A stretch of DNA of 64,000 bases, taken from assembly GCA_017554105.1 (NCBI GenBank), contig JAFZIY010000024.1, positions 1-64,000 on the forward strand, in the 5' to 3' direction. Within the stretch, counting starts at the first letter, position 1; every line of letters begins with the position of its first letter. Origin of the DNA: Prevotella sp. Its GTDB lineage: Bacteria; Bacteroidota; Bacteroidia; Bacteroidales; Bacteroidaceae. The translations under genes and the position numbers were made by a program. Below the pieces are notes generated by a model. The model made no database searches. It worked only from the letters and a program-made list of their open reading frames with translations, and was not told the origin of the DNA. This document shows positions 39,289 through 48,430 of the stretch, piece after piece.

Positions 39289-40881
39289 TTATTTTTTGTT
39301 CTCAACAGCAGCCTTCTCTATTGCCAAACATGCCTTGTAGTTTTCGATATAGGCATTGAATCCAGCAACATCTTCAGCTGTAGGTGCTATTTCTACACCA
39401 GCCTCACCAGCAAACACTTTCTTGTCGAGGAAGTCGGCAAGCGTTTGCTCATTCTCTTTGTTGACAAGGTAGGAGGCGAGCAATGCAATACCCCATGCTC
39501 CTCCTTCGCCAGCAGTCTCCATAACAGAGATAGGTGAGTTGAGTGCAGCGGCAAGCATGCGCTGACCTACGCCCTTGGTCTTGAAGTAACCGCCATGACC
39601 TGTGATTCTGTCAACTTTGACATTCTCTTCTTTCAAAAGTATGTCGTTGCCTATCTTCAACACACCGATTGCTCCGAAGAGATGAGCGCGCATGAAGTTG
39701 GCAAGGGTGAACTTGTCGTTTGCAGAACGCACGAAAAGCGGACGGCCATCTGCCAGTCCTGTTACAGGCTCGCCAGAAACATAGTTGTACGCAATCAGTC
39801 CGCCACAGTCAGCATTGCCTTCGAGTGCCTTGTTGAAGAGTTTGCCATAGAGTTCGTTCATGTCAACAGGTACACCAAGCATTTCCTGATATTCCTTGAA
39901 AAGACCTACCCATGCGTTAATGTCTGATGTACAGTTGTTACAGTGAACCATTGCCACGAGACTTCCATCAGGAGTAGTTACGATATCTATTGGCTCGTAA
40001 GGTTTTGACAGGTCTTTCTCCAAGACTATCATAGAGAAAGAAGATGTTCCTGCGGAAACATTGCCAGTACGTTGCTTTACGGCATTGGTAGCCGCCATGC
40101 CTGTTCCTGCGTCACCTTCAGGTGGACAAAGAGGAATACCAGCCTTCAAATGACCGGAGATGTCGAGTTTCTTGGCTCCCTCTTGTGTTAGGAAACCTGC
40201 ATTCTCACCTGCAACAAGCACTTTGGGGAAGATGTCGAGAATTGTCCAATCATATCCCTTTGGCTCAATAAGCTTATTGAACTTTTCCACCATTGTGGCA
40301 TTATAGGTCTTGGTGTCTGGATCAACGGGAATCATACCCGAAGCATCTCCGATGCCGAGTACCCTCTGACCAGTCAGTTGCCAATGGATATAGCCAGCGA
40401 GAGTAGTCTGGAATTTGATATCCTTAACATGTTCCTCGTTGTCGAGAATAGCCTCATAGAGATGAGAGATGCTCCAACGAAGAGGAATGTTATACACGAA
40501 CAATTCTGACAGAGCCTTTGCAGCCTTGCCAGTGTTTGTATTGCGCCATGTGCGGAACGGAACCAGGATTTCATCCTTGTCGTTGAAAGCCATGTATCCG
40601 TGCATCATGGCACTGATGCCAATGGCACCGAGAATCTCAATCTCTGTGTCATAGTCCTTCAACACATTGCGGCGCAAGTCGGCATAGCAGTCTTGCAGTC
40701 CGTACCAGATTGCTTCGGTGCTATAAGTCCACAGACCGTCAACAAGTTGGTTTTCCCATGTGTGGCTACCCTGTGCGATAGGGTTGTTTTCCTCATCTAT
40801 CAGGACTGCCTTAATACGGGTAGAGCCAAACTCTATTCCGAGGATGGCTTTTCCCGCTTCTATAGTCTGTTTTGCATTCAT
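39289..40881 (-). CDS. araB: FGGY-family carbohydrate kinase, L-ribulokinase (AraB)
   Basis: 530 residues. The N-terminal FGGY domain begins LGIEFGSTRIKAVLIDEENN; ISAMMHGYMAFNDKDEIL and PFRTWRNTNTGKAA follow. The C-terminal half has GNVSAGTSSFSMIV, ITGHGGYFKTKGVGQRMLAAAL and METAGEGGAWGIALLAS for ATP binding. It phosphorylates L-ribulose, the product of AraA, whose gene lies 24 bases upstream. The protein is of the Bacteroidetes type and not the E. coli AraB type; context rather than motif decides the substrate. Confidence 0.93.
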   Translation of the reverse strand: MNAKQTIEAGKAILGIEFGSTRIKAVLIDEENNPIAQGSHTWENQLVDGLWTYSTEAIWYGLQDCYADLRRNVLKDYDTEIEILGAIGISAMMHGYMAFNDKDEILVPFRTWRNTNTGKAAKALSELFVYNIPLRWSISHLYEAILDNEEHVKDIKFQTTLAGYIHWQLTGQRVLGIGDASGMIPVDPDTKTYNATMVEKFNKLIEPKGYDWTILDIFPKVLVAGENAGFLTQEGAKKLDISGHLKAGIPLCPPEGDAGTGMAATNAVKQRTGNVSAGTSSFSMIVLEKDLSKPYEPIDIVTTPDGSLVAMVHCNNCTSDINAWVGLFKEYQEMLGVPVDMNELYGKLFNKALEGNADCGGLIAYNYVSGEPVTGLADGRPLFVRSANDKFTLANFMRAHLFGAIGVLKIGNDILLKEENVKVDRITGHGGYFKTKGVGQRMLAAALNSPISVMETAGEGGAWGIALLASYLVNKENEQTLADFLDKKVFAGEAGVEIAPTAEDVAGFNAYIENYKACLAIEKAAVENKK

Positions 40882-40905
40882 AATATTTCTTGATAAGGGC
40901 TATTA

Positions 40906-42462
40906 CTATTGCAAAGCCTTGTTCAACATGTAGTAAATCTCACTGTTGCGGAGTTCTTGCTTGAAGTTGGAAATGGTTGTATCCTTGTTAATCTTGACAT
41001 ATTCTATGCCGAGAATTTCTGCGAAGTCCTCCCAGTATTCTTCTGTAATGTCGTAAGAGAATGCACTGTGGTGAGTACCACCAGCGAGAATCCATGCTCC
41101 GGCACCAATCTCGAACGTTGGCTGTGGAACCCAGAGTGCCGATGCCACGGGGAGGTTTGGCATTGGTTTTGGCTCAATACACTCAACTTCCTGTGAGATG
41201 AGACGGAAACGATTGCCAAGGTCAACAACTGTAGCCTTGATGCCTCGACCAACTTTTGATGTAAAGACAAGACGTGCGGTCTGCTGCTTGCGGATACCAA
41301 TGCCGAGGAAATGAACCTCGAGTTTGGGCTTGTCAACAGCAATGAGCGGACAAACCTCAAGCATGTGGCTCTGCAGGCAAGAACTACGGTCGCCAGCGAA
41401 GTTAAGGGTGTAGTCCTCAAGGAATGAGCAACCGGTGGGCAGTCCCTGCTGGATAATCCAGAGTGTACGATAGAGACATGCAGTCTTCCAGTCGCCTTCA
41501 GCACCGAAGCCGATTCCTTCTGCCATCAGTCGCTGTGATGCGAGACCAGGAATCTGGTCGAAACCAACGAAGTTCGGATCGTCAATATCAGCATCACCAA
41601 GGTCGTCGAAGTTTGTCGTGAATGCAGTAGCGCCCTCATCCTTCAATACACGGCGAAGTGCAATCTCTGCCTTTGCTGCATTCTTAACCTTCTCCCAGTA
41701 AACTTCCTCTCCGCTCTCGTCAATCTTGATGGTGTATTCTTTCTTATACTCCTCAACAAGAGCTTCAGCCTCAGCATTGGTAACCTTCTTGAAGTATTCC
41801 ATCAAAGAAGAAACAGGATAATAGTCAACATGATAGCCCATGCGCTGCTCAAACTCAACACGGTCGCCATCGGTAACGGCAACATTGTTCATGTTCATAC
41901 CGAACATAAGACAACGAACATTCTTCGCATCAGCAACACCTGCTGCTACACGTGCCCACACTGCAATCTTCTTCTGAGCCTCTTCATTCTTCCAGTATCC
42001 GCATACCACTTTGCGTGGAACACGCATACGTGTGCAGATGTGACCAAACTCGATGTCACCATGAGCACTTTGGTTAAGGTTCATGAAGTCCATGTCCATG
42101 GTATCCCAAGGAATCTCTGCGTTATACTGGGTGTGGAAGTGGAGCATAGGCTTCTGTAGTGCCTGCAAACCTTTTATCCACATCTTTGCAGGAGAGAAAG
42201 TGTGCATCCATGTGATGATACCGATACACTTATCTTCGTTGTTTGCAGCCTTCATCACATCTTCAACCTCCTTGGAACTGTTAGCAGTTCCCTTATATAC
42301 TACCTTAACAGGAATATTTCCACTATTGTTAAGTCCTTCAACCATTTCCTTAGAGTGTGCGTCAACCTGTACGACGGCGTCACCTCCGTAAAGTAACTGT
42401 GCACCAGTTACCCACCAAATTTCATAATTATCAAACATATCTATCAGCTCCTCTCTTATCAT
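40906..42462 (-). CDS. araA: L-arabinose isomerase
   Basis: 518 residues, near the usual 500. Landmarks: EIWWVTGAQLLYGG at the N-terminus, GIITWMHTFSPAKMWIKGL near 85-103, AHGDIEFGHICTRMRVPRK near 135-152, and the metal-binding DYTLNFAGDRSSCLQSHMLE and GTHHSAFSYDI regions. It converts L-arabinose to L-ribulose with Mn2+. A repeated leader element lies 10 bases upstream of the ATG. Confidence 0.97.
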   Translation of the reverse strand: MIREELIDMFDNYEIWWVTGAQLLYGGDAVVQVDAHSKEMVEGLNNSGNIPVKVVYKGTANSSKEVEDVMKAANNEDKCIGIITWMHTFSPAKMWIKGLQALQKPMLHFHTQYNAEIPWDTMDMDFMNLNQSAHGDIEFGHICTRMRVPRKVVCGYWKNEEAQKKIAVWARVAAGVADAKNVRCLMFGMNMNNVAVTDGDRVEFEQRMGYHVDYYPVSSLMEYFKKVTNAEAEALVEEYKKEYTIKIDESGEEVYWEKVKNAAKAEIALRRVLKDEGATAFTTNFDDLGDADIDDPNFVGFDQIPGLASQRLMAEGIGFGAEGDWKTACLYRTLWIIQQGLPTGCSFLEDYTLNFAGDRSSCLQSHMLEVCPLIAVDKPKLEVHFLGIGIRKQQTARLVFTSKVGRGIKATVVDLGNRFRLISQEVECIEPKPMPNLPVASALWVPQPTFEIGAGAWILAGGTHHSAFSYDITEEYWEDFAEILGIEYVKINKDTTISNFKQELRNSEIYYMLNKALQ

Positions 42463-42472
42463 CCATACAGAT

Positions 42473-42499
42473 GAAGACCAAACAGGAGCATTGGGTCTT
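42473..42499 (-). promoter_or_regulatory. Leader element upstream of araA (copy 1)
   Basis: Read on the minus strand: GACC, CAATGCTCCTG, TTT, GGTCTTC, ending 10 bases before the araA ATG. GACC/GGTC are inverted half-sites 14 bases apart. It is shared with the araD leader (43286-43310): GACCCAATGC and GGTCTTC are identical and so is the half-site spacing. Confidence 0.5.
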
Positions 42500-42553
42500 T
42501 AGTTAAATTAATATTTGTCGTTATATTCAATGCTTAGGAAGTAATAGAAGATT

Positions 42554-43255
42554 CTATTTCTTCTTTTGTCCGTAATATGCGTTAGGACCATGCTTGCGTG
42601 AGAAGTGCTTCTCGATGAGCAATGGGTTCATTGTGATATTGGGATTGACAGAGAATGACACGAACGCCATCTTTGCCACCTGTTCCATCACCACTGCGTT
42701 ATATACGGCATTGTCGGCATCCTTTCCCCATGAGAAAGGACCATGGTTCTTTACCAATACACCAGGTGTGTGTGCAGGATTAATGTTTCCTTTGCGTATT
42801 CTCTTAACTATGACATTACCTGTTTCCAGTTCATAGTCGCCTTTAACCTCTGCCTCCGTCATGTCCTCAGTGCATGGTATCTCGTCATGGAAATAGTCGG
42901 CATGAGTGGTTCCGATATTAGGGATATCCTTGCCTGCCTGTGCCCATGCAGTGGCATATGTGGAGTGAGTGTGTACAACACCGCCAATCTCTGGGAACTC
43001 CCTATATAATATAAGGTGTGTCGGAGTGTCAGACGAAGGGTTAAGGTCGCCTTCCACCACTTTTCCAGTCTGCAGGTCAACAACCACCATGTCTTCTGCC
43101 TTCATAGTGTCGTAGCTGACACCTGATGGTTTTATCACTACGAGACCTTTCTCTCGGTCTATTGCCGAGACATTGCCCCATGTGAATATTACCAGGTTGT
43201 GCTTCACTAAATCGAGATTGGCACGGAATACTTTTTCTTTAAGTTCTTCTAACAT
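42554..43255 (-). CDS. araD: L-ribulose-5-phosphate 4-epimerase
   Basis: 233 residues, class II aldolase/epimerase family. Landmarks: the substrate-binding Asn and Gly in [45 protein letters not shown], and [15 protein letters not shown] with the zinc-binding His pair; a third zinc His is near [10 protein letters not shown]. It converts L-ribulose 5-phosphate to D-xylulose 5-phosphate, completing arabinose catabolism to the transketolase substrate. It sits between araR and araA. Confidence 0.97.
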   Translation of the reverse strand: MLEELKEKVFRANLDLVKHNLVIFTWGNVSAIDREKGLVVIKPSGVSYDTMKAEDMVVVDLQTGKVVEGDLNPSSDTPTHLILYREFPEIGGVVHTHSTYATAWAQAGKDIPNIGTTHADYFHDEIPCTEDMTEAEVKGDYELETGNVIVKRIRKGNINPAHTPGVLVKNHGPFSWGKDADNAVYNAVVMEQVAKMAFVSFSVNPNITMNPLLIEKHFSRKHGPNAYYGQKKK

Positions 43256-43285
43256 AATGTATGCCCCCTTTTATTCCCATTATGA

Positions 43286-43310
43286 GAAGACCGTTTCAGG
43301 GCATTGGGTC
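43286..43310 (-). promoter_or_regulatory. Leader element upstream of araD (copy 2)
   Basis: Minus strand: GACC, CAATGCCCTG, AAAC, GGTCTTC, ending 30 bases before the araD ATG. Same half-sites and spacing as the araA copy. The part between CCTG and GGTC differs (TTT against AAAC). Confidence 0.5.
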
Positions 43311-43346
43311 ATTATTGTGCTTTTCCTTCCCAGATAGGGATTGGAT

Positions 43347-44024
43347 TTAAAGCTTAGAAACAGATTCTTCCCGATACATCGTCTTATTGAATCGGTATAG
43401 AGCAGCACCTCGTTTGGATGTTTCCTTGTCGATGAGATCAGTCTTTTCGATGAAATCTATTGTCTTGATCTTCTTTCTGAAGTTGCGCTTGTCGATTTCC
43501 TCACCAAGAATCGCTTCGTTGACGTGTTGTAGTTGTGTCAACGTGAAGAGTTCTGGAAGAAGGTTGAAACTCAAGGGCTCGGTATTAATCCTGCGGCGCA
43601 ACATTGTAATGGCTTTATTAACCATCTTGTTGTGGTCGCTATATAGTTTAGGAAGTTTCTCCAAGTCCACCCATTGTACTTCATGCTCTTCAAGCAGACT
43701 TTGGTCGTAGTCTTTTACGTTGATAAGGGCACAATATGCAACAGAAATAACACGTTCGCCTGGGTCGCGGTCAACAGCGCCGAAGGTGTGCACCTGCTTC
43801 ATATATATGTTTTTTATTCCTGTCAATTCGTACAATACTCGGCTGGCTGCTTCATCAACGCTTTCGTTATGGTTAACGAAACCTCCATATAGTGACCATT
43901 CGCCCCGGCCGGGGTCCATCTGGCGCTTACCTATGAGTATGCGCAGATGGCCCTCGTCGAAGCCAAAGATGATACAATCGACGGAAACATAAGCCTTCGA
44001 GTGTTCACTATAGAATGTTGTCAT
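43347..44024 (-). CDS. araR: Nudix-type transcriptional regulator of arabinose genes
   Basis: 225 residues. An N-terminal Nudix fold (about 10-140) is followed by a winged helix-turn-helix (about 150-225; LPELFTLTQLQHVNEAILGE and KRNFRKKIKTIDFIEK), the NrtR layout. The Nudix box reads GGFVNHNESVDEAASRVLYEL: the catalytic REXXEE core is replaced by RVLYEL, so hydrolysis is probably lost. In Bacteroides thetaiotaomicron a protein of this kind in the same gene order is the L-arabinose-responsive repressor AraR (established for that species). Its gene lies 12 bases after the symporter gene. Confidence 0.92.
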   Translation of the reverse strand: MTTFYSEHSKAYVSVDCIIFGFDEGHLRILIGKRQMDPGRGEWSLYGGFVNHNESVDEAASRVLYELTGIKNIYMKQVHTFGAVDRDPGERVISVAYCALINVKDYDQSLLEEHEVQWVDLEKLPKLYSDHNKMVNKAITMLRRRINTEPLSFNLLPELFTLTQLQHVNEAILGEEIDKRNFRKKIKTIDFIEKTDLIDKETSKRGAALYRFNKTMYREESVSKL

Positions 44025-44036
44025 TTGATCAGATTT

Positions 44037-45716
44037 TTACCAGAAATACCAGTAGAATGCAATCGTGATGCAGATGATAATAGCAGTATGGAATATATCC
44101 CATCCATTCCAACTGGCACGTGTGGCAGCCTTCTGCTCTGGAGTAGCCGTACCGAATACCAGACCCTGAATCTTGTTCTGTGAAGGAGCTTCCGTGCATA
44201 GACTGACGATGATAACAATCAGACAGCAAACGATGAGCATCACACCGCAGAAGTAGAGCCAGTTGAAATCGTAGAATACGGACTTGAACCACGATGGGGA
44301 AGCGTCGGTTACATTACTGTAATAAACCTTAGCACCCAGACGGGTCAGACCGATGATGATACCTGAGAGCAAGCCCCACATACCACCCTTGGCAGAAGCA
44401 CGTTTCCAGCAGATACCCAAGAGGAAGGCAGCGGCGATACCAGGAGCCAGCACACTCTGCACATCCTGCAGGTAGTTGTAGAGCACATTACCTACAGAAC
44501 GCATGATAGGAATCCAGAGAATACCGAGAACTACGATAACCACAGTAGCAATCTGACCGATGCGTACCAGACTCTTCTCAGAGGTCTGTGGCTTCAGGCG
44601 CTTCCAGAAGTCGATGGTGAACAACATGGCAGATGAATTGAACAGAGATGCCAGTGATGACATCAGGGCTGCGAGGATACCGCAGACTACCAGACCCTTC
44701 ACACCGGCAGGCAGCAGCTTGGCTACGAGGGTGGGGAAGGCAGCGTCAGGTGTTGACAGTGAGAATACCTCGCCGTTAGGCATAGCGATACCCTTGGTGC
44801 TCAGTGCGTAGGCAATCATACCAGGGATGAGGAAGAGGAACACGGGCAACAACTTCAGGTAAGCACCGAAGATGGTACCACGACGACTCTCCTTCTCACT
44901 CTTTCCTGAGAGTACACGCTGAACGATATATTGGTCAGTACACCAGTACCAGAAACCGATAACGGCAGAACCAACGAGGGCACCCAGCCAAGGATAGTCA
45001 GGATCACGCAGGTCGCGAATAAGGTCGGTCATGTGGTCACCATACTCATTCACAGTCTGGATAGAGCAGGTTGCCATCATCTGATCCCATCCGCCCAAGG
45101 CCTTCAAACCCAATACAAGGATGATGAGTGAGCCGAGCAAAAGAATAGGAGTCTGCAATACAGAGGTGTAGAGTACTGATTTCATACCACCGAAGATGGT
45201 GTAGAGAGCAGTAATAACCACCAGTCCAATGGCAGCAATCCAGAAGAAGTCGATTCCCCACAGTTCCTTGATTCCGAACACCTGCTGGAATACCAGTCCA
45301 CCAGCATACACCGTAACGGCCACCTTAGTCAGCACATAGCTAATCAGTGAGATAACCGAAAGAATGGTGCGGCTTTCCTTGTTATAACGGCGCTCGAGGA
45401 ATTCAGGCATGGTATAAACCATGGAACGGGTATAGAATGGTACGAATACCCAACCGAGAATCAAGATAATCCAGCCTTGAATCTCCCAATGAGCCATAGC
45501 CATACCTGATGAAGCACCAGCACCAGCCAGTCCAATGAGATGTTCAGAACCGATGTTTGAGGCAAAGATACTTGCACCAATGGCTATCCATGTAGCATCT
45601 TTTCCTCCCAAAAAATAATCTGCAGAGTTGTCATTCTTTTTGCTTACAACCCAAAGAACAATACCAATCAGTGCCATACTGAAGACACCAATGACGATCC
45701 AATCTAATGTAGCCAT
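44037..45716 (-). CDS. Sodium:solute symporter, probable L-arabinose transporter
   Basis: 559 residues with about 14 hydrophobic segments; SSS family. Landmarks: LGGKDATWIAIGASIFASNIGSEHLIGLAG near 36-65, WVFVPFYTRSMVYTMPEFLERR near 92, and LFNSSAMLFTIDFWKRL near 365. Like SGLT-type sugar transporters, it should import a monosaccharide with Na+. Position between the mutarotase gene and araR makes L-arabinose the likely substrate. The C-terminal helix ends AFYWYFW. Confidence 0.92.
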   Translation of the reverse strand: MATLDWIVIGVFSMALIGIVLWVVSKKNDNSADYFLGGKDATWIAIGASIFASNIGSEHLIGLAGAGASSGMAMAHWEIQGWIILILGWVFVPFYTRSMVYTMPEFLERRYNKESRTILSVISLISYVLTKVAVTVYAGGLVFQQVFGIKELWGIDFFWIAAIGLVVITALYTIFGGMKSVLYTSVLQTPILLLGSLIILVLGLKALGGWDQMMATCSIQTVNEYGDHMTDLIRDLRDPDYPWLGALVGSAVIGFWYWCTDQYIVQRVLSGKSEKESRRGTIFGAYLKLLPVFLFLIPGMIAYALSTKGIAMPNGEVFSLSTPDAAFPTLVAKLLPAGVKGLVVCGILAALMSSLASLFNSSAMLFTIDFWKRLKPQTSEKSLVRIGQIATVVIVVLGILWIPIMRSVGNVLYNYLQDVQSVLAPGIAAAFLLGICWKRASAKGGMWGLLSGIIIGLTRLGAKVYYSNVTDASPSWFKSVFYDFNWLYFCGVMLIVCCLIVIIVSLCTEAPSQNKIQGLVFGTATPEQKAATRASWNGWDIFHTAIIICITIAFYWYFW

Positions 45717-45748
45717 AATTTTGTTTTACAATTTATGATATTTACTAA

Positions 45749-46924
45749 TTATTTTACAGAGAACTTATAGGCTGCGTGGCTGAAGTATTTCTCACCCGGC
45801 TTCAATGTCGGTTGCACCCAGTCTTTCTTGTTGGGTGAGTCGGGATACTTTTGGCTCTCGAGACATACACTGACATGCTGTGGATATGGGCCGTGCTTAT
45901 GCTGTATGCTAAGCTCGTTACCAACACCTTGGAAGTTGCCGCTATATACCTGTACGCCCGGCTCGTTAGTAAACATTTCCATGAAAATGCCTGTCTTGGG
46001 ACTGTAGAGACTTGCGCATACCTGCGTGTCGTCGCCCTTTCCATCCTTATAGGTGTTCAGACACCAGTTATGGTCGTATCCGCCAGCATTCTGTATCTGA
46101 TCGAATTGTGATTTAATGCTGTCGCCTATTGCGTGCGGTGTGCGGAAGTCCATGGGAGTGCCTTCCACTGTCTTGATTTCACCTGTGGGGATATATAGCT
46201 TGTCGCTAGGTGTGAAGTTGTCAGCATTCACATAAAGCACCATGTCGTAACCTGGCTTGGTGAAGTCGCCCGAAAGATTATAGTAGTTGTGGTTGGTCTG
46301 GTTGATAATGGTTTCCTTGTCGGTCTCAGCCTCCCAGGTAATGTCAAGCGTGTTGTCATCGGTCACCTTATATGTAGTAATGGCGGTCACCTTGCCAGGG
46401 AATCCGTTCTCACCGTCCTCGGCAGTAATGGTCAATTTCAATGTCTGGTCGTCAATCTGTTCGGCATCATAGACCTGGTTCATCCACCCCGTTGTGCCGC
46501 CACCATGTAGGCAGTTGGGACCATCGTTTTGCTTCAGTTGATACTCTGTGTCGCCAAGTTTGAACTTGCCGTCCTTGATGCGGTTGGCATAACGTCCCAC
46601 ACTTGAACCATAGTCGGTGGGAGAGTTCAGTGTGTCTACATATTGTGCGATGTTGTCAAAACCAAGAACGACGTCTGTGGGCTTTCCGTCCTTGTCTGGC
46701 ACTACGAGAGAAACAACACGACCGCCATAGTTGGTGATGCACACCTCCATGCCGTTGTTGTTTTTCAGTGTGTAGAGCTTCACCACTTTATCGTTGATAG
46801 TGGTGTCGAAAGCTGCTGGATTCAAACCTGATGCAGTCAGTTGACTAGCATCGTTAACATTGGTGCATGCGCAAATCATAGCGAATGCGATTCCTGCTCC
46901 CAAAATTAGTTTAAAGTTTTTCAT
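45749..46924 (-). CDS. Aldose 1-epimerase lipoprotein, arabinose cluster
   Basis: 391 residues starting MKNFKLILGAGIAFAMICAC, a lipoprotein signal with lipidated Cys20. The frame is open 23 codons further, but that start is a TTG coinciding with the promoter's -33 element. Mutarotase landmarks: ITNYGGRVVSLVVPDKDG, SVGRYANRIKDGKF, NQTNHNYYNL with the acid/base His, YDHNWCLN, and a C-terminal catalytic Glu in CLESQKYPDSPNK. It equilibrates sugar anomers in the envelope before uptake. It heads the arabinose cluster and corresponds to the araM-type gene in Bacteroides. Confidence 0.93.
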   Translation of the reverse strand: MKNFKLILGAGIAFAMICACTNVNDASQLTASGLNPAAFDTTINDKVVKLYTLKNNNGMEVCITNYGGRVVSLVVPDKDGKPTDVVLGFDNIAQYVDTLNSPTDYGSSVGRYANRIKDGKFKLGDTEYQLKQNDGPNCLHGGGTTGWMNQVYDAEQIDDQTLKLTITAEDGENGFPGKVTAITTYKVTDDNTLDITWEAETDKETIINQTNHNYYNLSGDFTKPGYDMVLYVNADNFTPSDKLYIPTGEIKTVEGTPMDFRTPHAIGDSIKSQFDQIQNAGGYDHNWCLNTYKDGKGDDTQVCASLYSPKTGIFMEMFTNEPGVQVYSGNFQGVGNELSIQHKHGPYPQHVSVCLESQKYPDSPNKKDWVQPTLKPGEKYFSHAAYKFSVK

Positions 46925-46961
46925 TGTATAAAAAATTATGAGTAATAACTTAGATTTTGGG

Positions 46962-46993
46962 TGTAAAGTTACAACTTTTTTCAAATACGGCAA
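46962..46993 (-). promoter_or_regulatory. Promoter and candidate AraR operator of the arabinose cluster
   Basis: Minus strand TTG at 46993-46991, a 19-base spacer and TAACTTTA at 46971-46964. The -7 lies inside the dyad TGTAACTTTACA (10 of 12 positions self-complementary). A related word, GTGTTATTTTTACAC, lies upstream at 47022-47036. A repressor on the -7 dyad would block transcription; assignment to AraR is inference. Confidence 0.45.
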
Positions 46994-47113
46994 TAGTTTC
47001 TAAGTCCTTTTTTTGCTATGTGGTGTAAAAATAACACTTTTTAATAATAAGGACACTTTTTCAATGCATAATAATGAGTATCAATAAGAAACGAAAATGG
47101 CATAGAAAGATAA

Positions 47114-47148
47114 AATCCCCCTGCTGACGATAGTCGAGCAGAGGGATT
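47114..47148 (-). terminator. Terminator after galK
   Basis: AATCCCCCTGCT against AGCAGAGGGATT with one mismatch and an 11-base loop, followed on the minus strand by TTATC. It lies between galK and the arabinose promoter. Confidence 0.65.
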
Positions 47149-47190
47149 CTTGGTTATGATTAGAATCTCTGGTGTCTTTTCTATATGCAA

Positions 47191-48354
47191 TTAGTCAGAG
47201 ACCTTGCGTGAACCATCACCGATAACAACATCGATAACTTTAGGTTCCTTACCGTATTTTTCAGAGTATTTGGCCTTGGCGTCAGCAATGAACTGGTCGT
47301 AAAGCTCGTCTTTCACGAGGTTGATTGTGCAACCACCGAAGCCGCCGCCCATAATACGGCTGCCAGTAACGCCGTTCTCACGTGCTATGTCGTTGAGGAA
47401 GTCCAGTTCTTCGCATGAAACCTCATATTCCTTCGACAGTCCTTCGTGAGTCTCATACATCTTCTTGCCAACGGTATCATAGTCGCCTGCCACAAGAGCA
47501 TCGCACACTGCGAGTACTCGGTCTTTCTCGCCGAGCACGAAGTGGGCACGCTTGTAATCTTCCTCGCCTACCTCTGCACGAACTTCTTCAAGTTGCTCCC
47601 ATGTGCAGTCGCGAAGAGTCTCAAACTTGCCTTCCGGATGCTTTGCTGCGATATGCTTAACAACATTCTCGCATGAATTGCGGCGGTCGTTGTATGGAGA
47701 GCCTGCAAGTTCATGTTTTACACATGAGTTAAGCAAAACGAGTTTGTATCCTTTCGGATCGAATGGGAAATACTCGAATTCGCGTGAGCGGCAGTCGAGA
47801 CGCATAAGCTTGCCAGCTTGTCCGAAAATACTTGCGAACTGGTCCATTATACCGCAGTTGACACCGCAGTAGTTGTGTTCTGTTGCTTGTCCGGCAAGCG
47901 CCATATCCCACTTGGAAACCTTATTATCGCCGAAGAGGTCGTTGATGGCAAAAGCGAAACAACTTTCAAGTGCTGCGGAAGATGACATTCCTGCTCCGAG
48001 AGGAACGTCTCCTGAGAATGCGGTATTGAAACCCTTTACGTCAACACCACGTTTCTTCATCTCTTGAATAATGCCGTATATGTAGCGAGCCCAGCTGGTC
48101 TTAGGACCCTTAGGGTCGTCAACTTTGAACTCTACACGGTCCTTTAGGTCGATGGCATAGCACATCACCGTGTCGGTTCCGTTTGGACGAACTTCTGCCA
48201 TGATACCGCAATCCACCGCACCTGGGAATACGAAACCACCATTATAGTCAGTATGCTCACCAATAAGATTAATACGACCTGGAGAAGCATATATTTTACC
48301 TGTCTTGCCGTCAAAATGCTTTATAAAACGACTTCTTACGTGATTAATATCCAT
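47191..48354 (-). CDS. galK: Galactokinase
   Basis: 387 residues, GHMP kinase family. Landmarks: the galactose-binding motif GRINLIGEHTDYNGGFVFPGA near 24-44, the ATP loop PLGAGMSSSAALE near 116-128, and the C-terminal GGGFGGCTINLV. It phosphorylates galactose at C1 in the Leloir pathway. It follows a sugar MFS transporter and a mutarotase on the same strand; galT and galE are not in this window. Confidence 0.97.
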   Translation of the reverse strand: MDINHVRSRFIKHFDGKTGKIYASPGRINLIGEHTDYNGGFVFPGAVDCGIMAEVRPNGTDTVMCYAIDLKDRVEFKVDDPKGPKTSWARYIYGIIQEMKKRGVDVKGFNTAFSGDVPLGAGMSSSAALESCFAFAINDLFGDNKVSKWDMALAGQATEHNYCGVNCGIMDQFASIFGQAGKLMRLDCRSREFEYFPFDPKGYKLVLLNSCVKHELAGSPYNDRRNSCENVVKHIAAKHPEGKFETLRDCTWEQLEEVRAEVGEEDYKRAHFVLGEKDRVLAVCDALVAGDYDTVGKKMYETHEGLSKEYEVSCEELDFLNDIARENGVTGSRIMGGGFGGCTINLVKDELYDQFIADAKAKYSEKYGKEPKVIDVVIGDGSRKVSD

Positions 48355-48392
48355 ATCAATTGCTTAAAAGGTTAGTTATTCATATTAGAAGC

Positions 48393-48421
48393 CCCCGCCA
48401 TTTCTCTATATTTTGGCGGGG
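48393..48421 (-). other. Intercistronic hairpin between the galactose transporter and galK genes
   Basis: CCCCGCCA pairs with TGGCGGGG across a 13-base loop. It may be a partial terminator lowering galK relative to the transporter, since only CTTCTAAT follows on the minus strand. Confidence 0.55.
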
Positions 48422-48430
48422 ACTGTTATC

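Noticed and set aside
42473-43310. Metabolite riboswitch before araA and araD
   Set aside because: The shared element is only about 25 bases with a 4-6-base-pair stem, too small for a known riboswitch aptamer; kept only as an operator or hairpin candidate.
46925-46993. Longer N-terminus for the arabinose-cluster mutarotase
   Set aside because: The TTG start coincides with the -33 element; the lipoprotein signal begins at 46924.
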